The notes: generated by a model from the sequence alone, not told the origin. Shown: positions 53,752-63,220, numbered from the stretch's first letter. The stretch is DNA of 64,000 nucleotides from Staphylococcus carnosus (GCF_900458435.1 NZ_UHCT01000001.1:744001-808000), one strand, 5' to 3'. Made by a program: numbers and translations.

Positions 53752-54774
53752 ATGGTAAAACAGATAACGGATAAACTTGGACGTCCAATTCGTGATTTAA
53801 GATTATCTGTGACAGACCGTTGCAATTTCCGATGTGATTATTGCATGCCGAAAGAAATATTCGGTGACGATTTTGTCTTTTTACCCAAAGATGAATTACT
53901 GAGTTTCAGCGAAATGGAACGAATTGCTCGCGTATATACACACTTAGGTGTGAAAAAAATCCGTATTACAGGCGGAGAACCATTAATGCGCAGAGATTTA
54001 TATAAATTAATTGCAGCCTTGAATGAGATTGAAGGTGTAGAAGATATTGGTTTAACAACCAATGGTTTATTACTGAAAAAACATGGACAGAAATTATATG
54101 ATGCAGGTTTAAGACGTATTAATGTCAGTCTAGATGCTATTGATAATGAACTGTTCCAATCTATTAACAACCGTAATATCAAAGCAGATACAATTTTAGA
54201 ACAAATTGATTATGCTGTTTCTATTGGTTTTAAAGTGAAAATCAATGTTGTTGTTCAAAAAGGTGTGAACGATGACCAAATTATTCCTATGGTTCAATAT
54301 TTCAAGGATAAGAATATTCAAGTCAGATTTATTGAATTCATGGATGTTGGTAATGATAACGGTTGGGATTTTAGTAAAGTTGTATCGAAAGATGAAATGC
54401 TTTCAATGATTCAAGAAGAATTTGATATTGAAGCGGTAGAACCTAAATATTATGGGGAAGTTGCGAAATATTACCGCCATAAAGATAATGGCGCACAATT
54501 TGGATTGATTACAAGTGTGTCACAATCATTCTGCTCTACTTGTACAAGAGCGAGACTATCATCTGACGGTAAGTTTTATGGCTGCTTGTTCAGTACCGTT
54601 GATGGTTTTAATGTTAAAGAATTTATGCGTTCAGGTGTTTCAGATGATGAACTTCAAGCGAAGTTCGAAGAATTATGGAATATTCGAGATGATCGTTATT
54701 CAGATGAACGTACAGAACAAACTGTCGCAATTCGAAAACGTAAAAAAATTAATATGAACTATATTGGCGGTTAA
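53752..54774 (+). CDS. moaA: GTP 3',8-cyclase MoaA
   Basis: Radical SAM enzyme, 340 aa, that starts molybdenum-cofactor synthesis from GTP. The N-terminal cluster is CNFRCDYC, the SAM motif GGEP is in [16 protein letters not shown], and the C-terminal cluster is [20 protein letters not shown]. The C-terminus ends NYIGG, with the terminal double glycine. Good ribosome site AAGGGGG. Last gene of the operon. Confidence 0.94.
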   Translation: MVKQITDKLGRPIRDLRLSVTDRCNFRCDYCMPKEIFGDDFVFLPKDELLSFSEMERIARVYTHLGVKKIRITGGEPLMRRDLYKLIAALNEIEGVEDIGLTTNGLLLKKHGQKLYDAGLRRINVSLDAIDNELFQSINNRNIKADTILEQIDYAVSIGFKVKINVVVQKGVNDDQIIPMVQYFKDKNIQVRFIEFMDVGNDNGWDFSKVVSKDEMLSMIQEEFDIEAVEPKYYGEVAKYYRHKDNGAQFGLITSVSQSFCSTCTRARLSSDGKFYGCLFSTVDGFNVKEFMRSGVSDDELQAKFEELWNIRDDRYSDERTEQTVAIRKRKKINMNYIGG

Positions 54775-54781
54775 AGATACG

Positions 54782-54829
54782 AAGACCCGAATCTCTTTTC
54801 TAAATAGGAATGAGATTCGGGTCTTTTTT
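54782..54829 (+). terminator. Rho-independent terminator of moa operon
   Basis: AAGACCCGAATCTC pairs with GAGATTCGGGTCTT around a 16-base loop, followed by six T residues. Confidence 0.88.
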
Positions 54830-54876
54830 ATGCCGCTGTATTAAAATCAATTTCTTTAACAATTGATGACATTAAG

Positions 54877-55176
54877 TCATGCTGTTCCTTCATCTAGTAA
54901 ATAAAAGACTTGTCGTTCATCAGTTTCTGAACGTTGTTTGGCTATCAATCCTTTTTTATAAAGCTTACGGATAAGAACATCTATCTTACTTGTATTCCAT
55001 TTCATTTCATAATGTAAAGTATCTCTTAATTCTTTACCGCTCATTTTTTCAACGGAATGAATTTTATATAATATGATAAATTCTTCCATGTTCATTTGAT
55101 GGGTTGCTTTTAACCAATGTTTGATTTGACTGAGTTGGCATTCTGTAGTAATTAATTGATTTATGGCTTCTGACAT
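54877..55176 (-). CDS. sarV: SarA-family regulator, SarV-like, with C-terminal frameshift
   Basis: Regulator of 99 aa; the N-terminus and core ([20 protein letters not shown], then [20 protein letters not shown]) strongly resemble S. aureus SarV (116 aa), whose gene also adjoins moaA. ATG 55176 follows AGGAGGAGTAGCA. The frame ends early in [10 protein letters not shown]. In another frame the DNA continues [20 protein letters not shown], ending at 54828, which matches the C-terminal helix pattern of SarV (QKKLLDKITKEIEV). A frame slip near 54890-54896 therefore removes the last helix. It could be a truncated but functional protein or a pseudogene; the missing helix takes part in dimer contacts of the family. 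Confidence 0.78.
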   Translation of the reverse strand: MSEAINQLITTECQLSQIKHWLKATHQMNMEEFIILYKIHSVEKMSGKELRDTLHYEMKWNTSKIDVLIRKLYKKGLIAKQRSETDERQVFYLLDEGTA

Positions 55177-55356
55177 TGCTACTCCTCCTAGTGTTGTTCT
55201 TTGTTGATAAGTGAGCATTCTTTGTATTGTTTACTATTAAATTATATAACGTATGTCATATTAAATCTATTGTTTTTCATTTACTATAAAGTACAAAATA
55301 AGGTTAAAAAAAACGCTTCTAATTTGCATATCTTGGTTTTTAATAATAATTTTTTT

Positions 55357-55407
55357 GTTTGGTAATGTTAAAGTAAATATAAACTTTAATGTTTGGTGAT
55401 ATTAAAG
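55357..55407 (+). repeat. Tandem imperfect direct repeats
   Basis: GTTTGGTAATGTTAAAG (55357) and GTTTGGTGATATTAAAG (55391) match at 15 of 17 bases, 34 bases apart. Between them AAAGT-ATA-ACTTT is a short palindrome. It lies 181 bases upstream of sarV and may hold an operator. Confidence 0.55.
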
Positions 55408-55452
55408 CCTACTAAACAGGACATAATTTAAAAGAAGTACATTACATATTTT

Positions 55453-55489
55453 CATGACAAATGTCATATTCAATACATGACAGTCGTGA
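55453..55489. repeat. ATGACA/TGTCAT inverted repeats
   Basis: ATGACAAATGTCAT (about 55453-55466) is an inverted repeat with a two-base centre; ATGACAGTCGTGAC follows at 55478. The same hexamer recurs at about 55254. These look like binding sites for a dimeric regulator. Confidence 0.45.
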
Positions 55490-55493
55490 CTTA

Positions 55494-55541
55494 TCTTTTA
55501 CTTTTTTGTATTTTTTTAGAATAAAAATACAAAGTAAAAGG
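55494..55541 (+). other. Long AT-rich hairpin next to a strong ribosome-site sequence
   Basis: CTTTTACTTTTTTGTATTTTT pairs with AAAAATACAAAGTAAAAG around TTAGAAT. It is followed at once by GGAGGTGATGAAC, like a ribosome site, without a convincing frame: ATG-AAC-ATA at 55548 reads through the terminator and would be only 2 bases from GGAGG. The element may be an untranslated RNA with the terminator at 55578. Confidence 0.4.
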
Positions 55542-55577
55542 AGGTGATGAACATAATTTCAAGGTTGGATAGTATAG

Positions 55578-55618
55578 AAAAAGTGTCTGAAACGCTTGAG
55601 CGTTTCAGACACTTTTTT
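55578..55618. terminator. Bidirectional terminator
   Basis: AAAAGTGTCTGAAACGCT pairs with AGCGTTTCAGACACTTTT around a 4-base loop, with T residues on both sides. It closes the MFS gene and any RNA from the 55490 region. Confidence 0.9.
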
Positions 55619-55631
55619 ATAATCATAAATA

Positions 55632-56828
55632 TTAACCAGCTAAACTTTTAACTTTTCGTCCATGTAACAGGAAGTATACGATAGCAGTAATAACTGTTAG
55701 GATTGCCATCGCACCATATAATTGACCATAAGTAATTGATGAAGTGAATGCACCTAATAAAGATGGTCCGAAACCAATACCAATATCAATACCAATGAAG
55801 TAAGTTGAAGTCGCAAGACCATATTTCTCTGGAGTTGTGACTTTGATCGCAATTGCTTGCATTAATGAAGATAAGTTACCATAACCAATTCCTAACGCGG
55901 CACCTGCTAGTAGTAGTAACCAACCAGAATGTGCGAAATATAACATCACAAAGGTAGCAAATAAGAAAACATATGCAGGGTAAACTACTACGTTCTCATT
56001 TTTATTATCCATTAAACGTCCAGTAACAGGGCGAGTGACAAGTGAAGTAATTGCATAGAAAATAAAGAAATAACTTGAAACAGTTACTAAATCACGTTCT
56101 TCTGCAAAGAATTTCAAGAATGTCAAAATGGATGAATAAGTTAAACCAGTAATTAAAATAACAATAGCAATTGGTACTGCGTCTAAAGCGATAAATTGGT
56201 TGAGACTGAAGCCTTTTTTACCTTCAGTTATAGCAATTGGAGTTGTTTTGAATTCAATGTTGATGAAAAATGAAAGAATCAATGAAACAACACCAAAAAC
56301 AAGACAAAGTCCGAATAAGATATCAATAGAATAATGACTTGATAACAATAAGCCGAAGAAAGGTCCAATAGCAGTTCCGAGTACTAAACTAAGTGAGAAC
56401 ATGCTGATACCTTCACTTTTACGTTCTGGCGGTGTGATATAAGCGGCAATTGTTCCGGTTGCTGTTGTAGCAACTGCAGTAGCTATACCGTTAATTAAAC
56501 GCGTAAACATTAAAAAACCGAGTGATCCTTCAATAAAGTAAAGTAGTTGCGTAATAATTAAAAATATAATGCCGATTAATAAGGTTTTCTTCGGACCAAT
56601 CGCATTCACATATTTTCCTGTGATAAAACGACCGATTAAAGAACCTACAATGAATAAACCTGTTACCAAGCCTGCTAAACTGTCTGAGGCATGGAATTCT
56701 GTTTTACTGTAGCCAGCAATGACCACGATTAATAAGTACATACAAAGATATACAAAGAAATTGACTAAGAAATTCATATTAAAACTCTTAGTCCAAATGG
56801 GTGCGCGATGTGTTTCTGTCTGTTCCAC
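55632..56828 (-). CDS. MFS transporter (probable drug/metabolite exporter)
   Basis: Membrane transporter, 398 aa, with about 12 helices. The MFS motif-A-like part is GKYVNAIGPKKTLLIG, and GRLMDNKNENVVVYPAYVF is its second-half copy. It resembles drug exporters with the DHA1 fold (YfcJ/NorA-like) but no substrate can be set. It starts with GTG (M-EQTETHRAPIW) behind AAGGAGGCAT. A MarR regulator gene lies just upstream in the same direction and probably controls it. Confidence 0.82.
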   Translation of the reverse strand: MEQTETHRAPIWTKSFNMNFLVNFFVYLCMYLLIVVIAGYSKTEFHASDSLAGLVTGLFIVGSLIGRFITGKYVNAIGPKKTLLIGIIFLIITQLLYFIEGSLGFLMFTRLINGIATAVATTATGTIAAYITPPERKSEGISMFSLSLVLGTAIGPFFGLLLSSHYSIDILFGLCLVFGVVSLILSFFINIEFKTTPIAITEGKKGFSLNQFIALDAVPIAIVILITGLTYSSILTFLKFFAEERDLVTVSSYFFIFYAITSLVTRPVTGRLMDNKNENVVVYPAYVFLFATFVMLYFAHSGWLLLLAGAALGIGYGNLSSLMQAIAIKVTTPEKYGLATSTYFIGIDIGIGFGPSLLGAFTSSITYGQLYGAMAILTVITAIVYFLLHGRKVKSLAG

Positions 56829-56841
56829 GCAATATGCCTCC

Positions 56842-57258
56842 TTATAAAATATTTTTTAACTTCTCAAAAGTTTGAACCGCAGCATTTATTTCTTTTTCGT
56901 TAAGTGCTGCTTGGTCAATAACACTTTCTTGAAAGGCTGTGATATCATCCATAGCTTCTTGATAGACACGGAAACCTTTATCAGACAGAGAAATTAATTT
57001 TTCTCTTTTATCTTCACCTTGTGTAATAATAAGTAATTCTTGCTCAATTAAGACTTTTAAAAGTTTACGTGCAGAAGGCTTTTCAATAGAACGTCGTTTT
57101 GAAATCTGAACAAGTGTTGTTTGTTCATGCAAATAAATATCTTTTAAAACTAGGAACTGGGCAGTGTGTAGATCATACTTATCTAAAATAGGTTGAATAC
57201 GTTTGATATAAGGTCGATAAAGTTCCGTAAAGCTATTAAACAATTGATTAACATCCAA
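56842..57258 (-). CDS. MarR-family transcriptional regulator
   Basis: 138-aa winged-helix repressor with TTG start behind GGAGTGATTACC. HTH region LVQISKRRSIEKPSARKLLK and the wing GEDKREKLISLSDKGFR are visible. It precedes the MFS gene by 13 bases, a usual arrangement in which a ligand relieves repression of an exporter. Confidence 0.85.
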   Translation of the reverse strand: MDVNQLFNSFTELYRPYIKRIQPILDKYDLHTAQFLVLKDIYLHEQTTLVQISKRRSIEKPSARKLLKVLIEQELLIITQGEDKREKLISLSDKGFRVYQEAMDDITAFQESVIDQAALNEKEINAAVQTFEKLKNIL

Positions 57259-57285
57259 AGGTAATCACTCCTTTAACAAGATAGC

Positions 57286-57317
57286 AAGGGGTTGGGACAA
57301 AAGTGTTTCAACCCCTT
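57286..57317. repeat. Inverted repeat AAGGGGTTG/CAACCCCTT
   Basis: A 9-bp perfect stem with a 14-base centre GGACAAAAGTGTTT. It lies between the divergent marR and VOC genes. GTTGGGACA-type short repeats are common in staphylococcal intergenic DNA; whether this is one of them needs a genome-wide count. The spacer 57318-57525 otherwise shows no feature. Confidence 0.5.
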
Positions 57318-57525
57318 ATAGAAAACGAAGTAAACAAGATTTGCAGGGAATTGTTTTTTACTTCTTCTATACAAATGGTTAGCTTTGCTAACTAATTTAC
57401 TTTATCTATTGTAGAGTGATTCAGAACATAAATCAAGAGGGTTAGAAAAAATAACTTAAAAACCATTGCAAAAGCAATCTGAAATATAATTTGATAAGAT
57501 GGAGAAAACTAGAGGGGTGACAGAA

Positions 57526-58281
57526 ATGCAGAATTTAAAATTTGATCACATCATTCATTACATTAAACATATAGATGAATTCCAGTACCCAGGAGAAGTA
57601 CTTAAAGTTGTTCCTGGCGGTTTGCATAACCGCTACGCTACCCACAACAAACTCGCTTATACTGATTTAGCATATATTGAAATCATAGGTGTAAGTGATG
57701 AGGAAAAATTAAAAAAAGTGATTAAAACCAATGAAGGTCGAGTATCATTCGTCTCAAAAATTGTGCAAGATAATTTTAAACAAGGCTTTAAAGCATTTGC
57801 CTTACGAACGGATAATATTGAAAAACTAAAAACAGAGCTTGAAGAAAAAGGTATAGATACAGTAGGTCCTATTCAAATGGGTCGTGAAAATAAAAGAGGC
57901 GAACAAACTTCTTGGCAGCTGCTTTATTTAAATCAGCCTCATGCTGATTTGAAACCGCCATTCTTTATTCAATGGTCGAAATCAGAAGAAGAAAGAGAAG
58001 AAGCATTGAAAAGTAAGTTTCAACCTGAGTTTGAAATAAAAGCCATTGAAGTTCAAACAACTGATAAAGACCAAGTTGTGAATCAATGGCGCGATTGGTT
58101 TGATATGGAAGTAAAAGCATCTGATGAAGATGTTTCAATTTTATCATTACCAAATGAAGAAATTGAATTTAGAATCCGTAAAGCCCGTAAAAATGGGTAT
58201 GATATTGTGATTCAAGATAAGGAAACAGATGCACCTTACAATATAACAACACGTGGTGCAGAATATCATTTTGTGCCTTAA
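57526..58281 (+). CDS. VOC-superfamily (glyoxalase-like) protein
   Basis: 251 aa, predicted metal-dependent or ring-cleaving dioxygenase-like fold (Glyoxalase_3). N-terminus LKFDHIIHYIKHIDEF with the His-start metal motif, followed by GGLHNRYATHNKLAYTDLAY and GRENKRGEQTSWQLLYL. I start at ATG 57526 behind AGAGGGGTGA. Function unknown. Its stop codon overlaps the convergent 83-aa gene by four bases. Confidence 0.8.
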   Translation: MQNLKFDHIIHYIKHIDEFQYPGEVLKVVPGGLHNRYATHNKLAYTDLAYIEIIGVSDEEKLKKVIKTNEGRVSFVSKIVQDNFKQGFKAFALRTDNIEKLKTELEEKGIDTVGPIQMGRENKRGEQTSWQLLYLNQPHADLKPPFFIQWSKSEEEREEALKSKFQPEFEIKAIEVQTTDKDQVVNQWRDWFDMEVKASDEDVSILSLPNEEIEFRIRKARKNGYDIVIQDKETDAPYNITTRGAEYHFVP

Positions 58282-58529
58282 TAAATATAGTGATACACTT
58301 CACTAGCAATAACAGAAACATGTATAAGGGCTACTACAAATAAACCAATTGAAAGTAGTAAGTCAGTTCTGGTTTTGCGGAGCAGCATTAGATAAAATGA
58401 AATAATTGTAGAAAAGCCTACAAAAATAACACGTAAACTCAGATAAGAAACACCTGGCTGTACACTTAATGTGATACAGATTGCGATGATATTTAAAATA
58501 ATCATGACGATTAAAAATATATTTCTCAT
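58278..58529 (-). CDS. Small membrane protein, 83 aa
   Basis: Three hydrophobic segments (residues 1-18, 26-47, 56-80). I start at ATG 58527-58529 behind TTAGAGGTGAGAAG; a longer frame overlaps the femX start without a ribosome site. The stop overlaps the convergent VOC gene. No family recognised. Confidence 0.65.
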   Translation of the reverse strand: MRNIFLIVMIILNIIAICITLSVQPGVSYLSLRVIFVGFSTIISFYLMLLRKTRTDLLLSIGLFVVALIHVSVIASEVYHYIY

Positions 58530-58650
58530 TCTTCTCACCTCTAAATCATTTGTAGTTTTGTTTTGATTTCGTGAGATTACGAAATGAAAGTTACTTACTT
58601 TCATTGTATAATAAGAATTACTGTAAGGAAAATAAAGGAGAGCGGATAGT

Positions 58651-59901
58651 ATGGAAAAGATGAATATCACTAACCAAGAACATGATGCATTTGTCAAATC
58701 CCATCCAAACGGTGATTTGCTCCAATTAACACAATGGGCAGAAACCAAAAAATTAACTGGATGGTATTCAAAAAGAGTAGCTGTAGGTGAAAATGGAGAA
58801 ATTAAAGGAGTGGCTCAGCTTTTATTTAAAAAAGTTCCTAAATTACCATATACCCTATGCTATGTATCAAGAGGATTTGTAGCAGACTACAATGACAAAC
58901 CAGTCTTGGAGGCACTCCTTAAATATACAAAACAAGTTGCACAACAAGAACGTGCGTATGCTATTAAAATTGATCCAGATGTTGAAGTGGACAAAGCAGG
59001 GGATACTTTAAGTAACTTAAGACAATTAGGATTTGTGCATAAAGGCTTTAAAGAAGGTCTCTCTAAAGATTATATTCAACCACGTATGACAATGATTACT
59101 CCGATTGATCAAACAGATGAAGAATTAATTAAAAGTTTTGAACGCCGTAACCGTTCTAAAGTACGTTTAGCATTAAAACGCGGCACTAAAGTAGAACGTG
59201 CTGGTCGAGAACAGTTGGATATCTTTGCGAATTTAATGCGTATTACTGGAGAACGTGATGGTTTCTTAACACGTGATATCAGTTATTTCCAAAATGTATA
59301 TGATGCTTTACATCCTGATGGAGATGCTGAGCTATTTTTAGTAAAACTAGAACCAGAACCTGTGTTAAAAGAAATTACAGGTGAAAACAAAGAAGTAGAA
59401 GCTGAAATTGAAAAATTAAAACAGAAAAAGCAAGATAAGAAAACTTTAAACAAAATTAAAGATGCAGAAGCTAAAATTGCACGTAACCAAAAATTAATTG
59501 CACAAATGGAAGAATTACGCAGTAAGCATCCAGATGGTATTTATTTATCAGGCGCGCTCTTAATGTTCTGCGGTAAAAAAGCTTATTATCTTTACGGTGC
59601 ATCATCTAATGACTATCGTGATTTCTTGCCTAACCATCATATGCAATTTGAAATGATGCGTTATGCAAGAGAAAAAGGTGCTACCACTTATGATTTCGGT
59701 GGAACTGATAATGATCCGGATAAAGATTCTGAACACTATGGATTATGGGCTTTCAAAAAAACTTGGGGCACATATCTCAGTGAAAAAGTCGGTGAATTTG
59801 ATTATGTCTTAAATAAACCGCTTTATTATATCATCGAACAAGTCAAACCTCGTCTTACAAAAGCAAAAATAAAAGCTTCTCGTAAAATTAAAGGTAAATA
59901 A
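58651..59901 (+). CDS. femX: Peptidoglycan pentaglycine interpeptide ligase FemX (FmhB)
   Basis: Adds the first glycine to lipid II in the pentaglycine bridge; essential in staphylococci. 416 aa. SHPNGDLLQLTQWAETKKLT near the start, the FERRNRSKVRLALKRGTKVE segment and GATTYDFGGTDNDPDKDSEH with YGLWAFKK are hallmark regions of the two GNAT-like domains. The charged residues 240-295 form the coiled-coil arm. It closely follows S. aureus FmhB. ATG follows AAAGGAGAGC. Confidence 0.94.
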   Translation: MEKMNITNQEHDAFVKSHPNGDLLQLTQWAETKKLTGWYSKRVAVGENGEIKGVAQLLFKKVPKLPYTLCYVSRGFVADYNDKPVLEALLKYTKQVAQQERAYAIKIDPDVEVDKAGDTLSNLRQLGFVHKGFKEGLSKDYIQPRMTMITPIDQTDEELIKSFERRNRSKVRLALKRGTKVERAGREQLDIFANLMRITGERDGFLTRDISYFQNVYDALHPDGDAELFLVKLEPEPVLKEITGENKEVEAEIEKLKQKKQDKKTLNKIKDAEAKIARNQKLIAQMEELRSKHPDGIYLSGALLMFCGKKAYYLYGASSNDYRDFLPNHHMQFEMMRYAREKGATTYDFGGTDNDPDKDSEHYGLWAFKKTWGTYLSEKVGEFDYVLNKPLYYIIEQVKPRLTKAKIKASRKIKGK

Positions 59902-60056
59902 TAATACTAAGAGGTTCTGAATGGTTAAACTGTCATCTATTTAATGATGGCAGTTATTTTTAATGTTTAATTTAATTTTCTATATGAAATTAGATACAAC
60001 TTATTATTTTTCATGTAAAATTAAAGCTAAGTAGTATGAGTGTGGGAGGAAAATAA

Positions 60057-63000
60057 ATGATTAACCGCTTGTTGAAATTTTCACTTGGCAATAAGTTCGC
60101 CATCTTTTTGATGGTCGTCTTAGTCATTTTAGGCGGCGTCTATTCTAGTATGAAGATGCGTCTTGAAATGCTGCCGGATGTAGAGGAACCAATGATTTCA
60201 GTTAATACAGTTATGCCTGGTGCAACACCAGAAACTGTCCAGGATGAGATCAGTGATAAAATTGATAATCAAGTTCGCAGGATGGCTCATGTACATACTG
60301 TGAAATCACAATCGCTTGAAAATGTTTCAATGGTCCAAGTCAGTTATGATGATGGAACTGATATGGATAAAGCAGAAGAAGATCTGAAAAAAGAGATAGA
60401 TAAACTTAAACTAGATGAGAATGCACAAGAACCAGAACTTACGCGTAATAGTATGAATGCATTTCCAGTTGTGGCGTATTCATTTTCAACAAAGCATGAC
60501 GATTTAAAGAAAGCAACGAAAGACATCGAAACACAACTTGTTCCTAAACTTGAAACAATTGATGGTGTACAAAATGTTCAGTTGAACGGGCAGACAGAAC
60601 GCCAAGCAGTTATTAAATTCAGCCAACGAAAATTACAAGAACGCGGTATGAGTGCAAGTGGTGTAGAAGATTATATTAAAGGTGCTTCTGGTAAAACACC
60701 GCTTGGTTTATTCCAATTCGGCAAGAAAGAAAAATCTATTGTCATTGATGGAGAATTTACTTCTGTCGATGCATTGAAAAACTTTGAAATTCCTGTGGAT
60801 GCAGCTAAAGGAGACGAAGGACAATCTGGAAGCGGAAGTGAAACACGTCAAAATGGTCCAAGTTCAAGCAGCATGAGTGCTATGAGTCAAAGTAATCAAT
60901 CACAAGGTTCAAGCAGCGGTGAAATTGTTAAATTAAAAGATATCGCTGATGTGAATGTGGGAGATGAACGTGAATCAATTTCTAGAACGAATGGTAAAGA
61001 TGCGATTGATGTTCAAATTATAAAAGCACAAGATGCGAACACTGTACAAGTTAAAAAAGATACTGATCAAAAAATTAGACAGTTTATTAAAGAAAACAAG
61101 GGTATGACGTATACAAAAATCATGGATACAGCAAAACCTATCCAAGATTCAATCTATACAATGTTAGAAAAAGCAATCTTAGGGACTATTGTAGCAATTA
61201 TTATTATCCTATTATTCTTACGTAATATACGTACTACAGCAATTTCAGTGGTTTCAATTCCGATGTCATTATTGATTGCGATGATTGCATTGAAATTGTC
61301 AGATGTTTCTTTGAATATCTTAACGTTAGGTGCTTTAACTGTGGCAATCGGACGTGTCATCGATGATTCAATTGTAGTCATTGAAAATATTTACCGACGA
61401 ATGTCAGATAAAAATGAGCCGTTAAAAGGTAATCAATTAGTAATTAGCGCCACAGCAGAAGTATTTAAACCAATCATGTCTTCTACTTTAGTGACAATTA
61501 TCGTTTTCTTACCACTCGTATTTGTGGCAGGTTCAGTAGGGGAGATGTTTAGACCATTTGCGCTTGCTATTACTTTCAGTTTGCTTGCATCATTATTGGT
61601 CTCTATCACAATTGTACCTGCACTTTCTTCAACATTTTTCAAAAATGGTATTAATGAAAAAAGAAAGAGATCACTTGGTGCAGTGGGTCGAGGTTATAAA
61701 AAGGTATTGAAATGGTCGTTGAATCATAAATGGATTGTCTTGATTTTGACGACATTGATTCTAATCGGCAGTATTGCACTCGGTGCTGCAAAAATTGGAA
61801 CAAGTTATATTTCTACAGGCGAAGATAAGTATATGGCATTAACGTATAATCCTAAACCTGGAGAAACAAAAGAATCTGTTCTAAAAAATGCCGAACAAGT
61901 TCAAAAATACTTAAACAGTAAAGATAAAGTGAAGAAAGTACAATATTCATTGGGCGGCGCTTCACCTATGGATCCAACCGGCAGTACTAATAGTATGGCG
62001 GTTATGATTGAATATGATAAAAACACACCAAACTTCGAAGAAGAGCCTGATAAAGTATTAAAACATATAGCAACCTTCAAACAAGAGGGTGAATGGAAAA
62101 ACTTAGATATGGGTACAGGTGCAGGTAATAATTCACTCGAAGTTAAAGTATCTGGTCCATCTGCAGATGCGATTAAAGGTACTGTGAAGAAAATTCAAAG
62201 TGATATGAAAGATACAAAAGGACTTGTGAATGTAAAATCTGACTTGTCGGAAGTTTATCAACAATACAGTGTAGATGTTGATCAAAACAAAGCAACGGAA
62301 AAAGGATTATCAGCAGGACAACTCGCGATGGGTCTTAACCAAAACATTCCAGAAGATACAATCACAACAATTAACGAAAAAGGGCATAAAGTCGATGTTA
62401 AAGTAGAAAAAGAAAAACAAACGAATTGGACAAAAGAAAAATTAAACAACTTAGAAATTCCATCACCAACTGGAAAAGTTAAACTTAAAGATATTGCGAC
62501 GTTGAAAGAAACTAAAACGCCAAGTAAGTTGATTAAAGAAGACGGTGATTATACAACTACAGTTACTGGTACAATTAGCGATAAGGATGTCGGTGGTATT
62601 TCACAAAAAGTGATGTCTAAAGTGAATAAAATCCATAAGCCTGATAATGTGAAAATTAATTCAGGCGGTGCAACAGATGATATTCAAAAAGCATTGACTC
62701 AATTGTCTATGGCAATGGGTGCTGCAGTAATTATCGTTTATCTTGTATTAGTATTAACATTCAAAGGTGGCCTTGCACCATTTACCATTTTATTCTCCTT
62801 ACCATATACAGTAATTGGTGTCGTATTAGCATTAGTAATTACAGGAGAAACACTTTCAGTTCCTAGTATGATTGGATTACTGATGTTAATAGGTATTGTT
62901 GTGACCAATGCCATAGTATTAGTAGATAGGGTCATTAACAATGAACGAGAGGGTATGGAAATGAAAGAAGCGTTGATTGAAGCAGGCGGCACGAGAATAA

Positions 63001-63215
63001 GACCAATCTTGATGACAGCTCTAGCAACAATCGGGGCATTAATACCTCTATTATTCGGTCAAGATAGCTCAATCTTGATTTCTAAAGGATTGGCAGCAAC
63101 TGTAATTGGTGGATTGATTTCATCAACATTATTAACTTTAATTGTTGTTCCAGTTATCTATGAAATCTTATTTACTTTAAAAAATAAACTCGCACATTTG
63201 TTTAATAGAAAATAA
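60057..63215 (+). CDS. RND-family transporter (AcrB/AcrD/AcrF-type)
   Basis: Large proton-driven efflux pump, 1052 aa, with 12 helices in two blocks, each after one helix and a big extracellular loop. N-terminus MINRLLKFSLGNKFAIFLMV; the ALTVAIGRVIDDSIVVIENI stretch carries the proton-relay Asp pair. GMTYTKIMDTAKPIQDS and the repeated-half MIGLLMLIGIVVTNAIVLVD fit the family. A Ser/Gln/Gly-rich stretch (about residues 255-292, 60820-60930) inserts in the first loop. No partner adaptor gene lies nearby. A similar gene follows femX in S. aureus. ATG follows GGGAGGAAAA. Confidence 0.9.
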   Translation: MINRLLKFSLGNKFAIFLMVVLVILGGVYSSMKMRLEMLPDVEEPMISVNTVMPGATPETVQDEISDKIDNQVRRMAHVHTVKSQSLENVSMVQVSYDDGTDMDKAEEDLKKEIDKLKLDENAQEPELTRNSMNAFPVVAYSFSTKHDDLKKATKDIETQLVPKLETIDGVQNVQLNGQTERQAVIKFSQRKLQERGMSASGVEDYIKGASGKTPLGLFQFGKKEKSIVIDGEFTSVDALKNFEIPVDAAKGDEGQSGSGSETRQNGPSSSSMSAMSQSNQSQGSSSGEIVKLKDIADVNVGDERESISRTNGKDAIDVQIIKAQDANTVQVKKDTDQKIRQFIKENKGMTYTKIMDTAKPIQDSIYTMLEKAILGTIVAIIIILLFLRNIRTTAISVVSIPMSLLIAMIALKLSDVSLNILTLGALTVAIGRVIDDSIVVIENIYRRMSDKNEPLKGNQLVISATAEVFKPIMSSTLVTIIVFLPLVFVAGSVGEMFRPFALAITFSLLASLLVSITIVPALSSTFFKNGINEKRKRSLGAVGRGYKKVLKWSLNHKWIVLILTTLILIGSIALGAAKIGTSYISTGEDKYMALTYNPKPGETKESVLKNAEQVQKYLNSKDKVKKVQYSLGGASPMDPTGSTNSMAVMIEYDKNTPNFEEEPDKVLKHIATFKQEGEWKNLDMGTGAGNNSLEVKVSGPSADAIKGTVKKIQSDMKDTKGLVNVKSDLSEVYQQYSVDVDQNKATEKGLSAGQLAMGLNQNIPEDTITTINEKGHKVDVKVEKEKQTNWTKEKLNNLEIPSPTGKVKLKDIATLKETKTPSKLIKEDGDYTTTVTGTISDKDVGGISQKVMSKVNKIHKPDNVKINSGGATDDIQKALTQLSMAMGAAVIIVYLVLVLTFKGGLAPFTILFSLPYTVIGVVLALVITGETLSVPSMIGLLMLIGIVVTNAIVLVDRVINNEREGMEMKEALIEAGGTRIRPILMTALATIGALIPLLFGQDSSILISKGLAATVIGGLISSTLLTLIVVPVIYEILFTLKNKLAHLFNRK

Positions 63216-63220
63216 AATTA

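Noticed and set aside
58530..58748. N-terminal extension of the 83-aa membrane protein
   Set aside because: It would overlap the femX start and has no ribosome site; AGAGGTGAG lies directly before the inner ATG.
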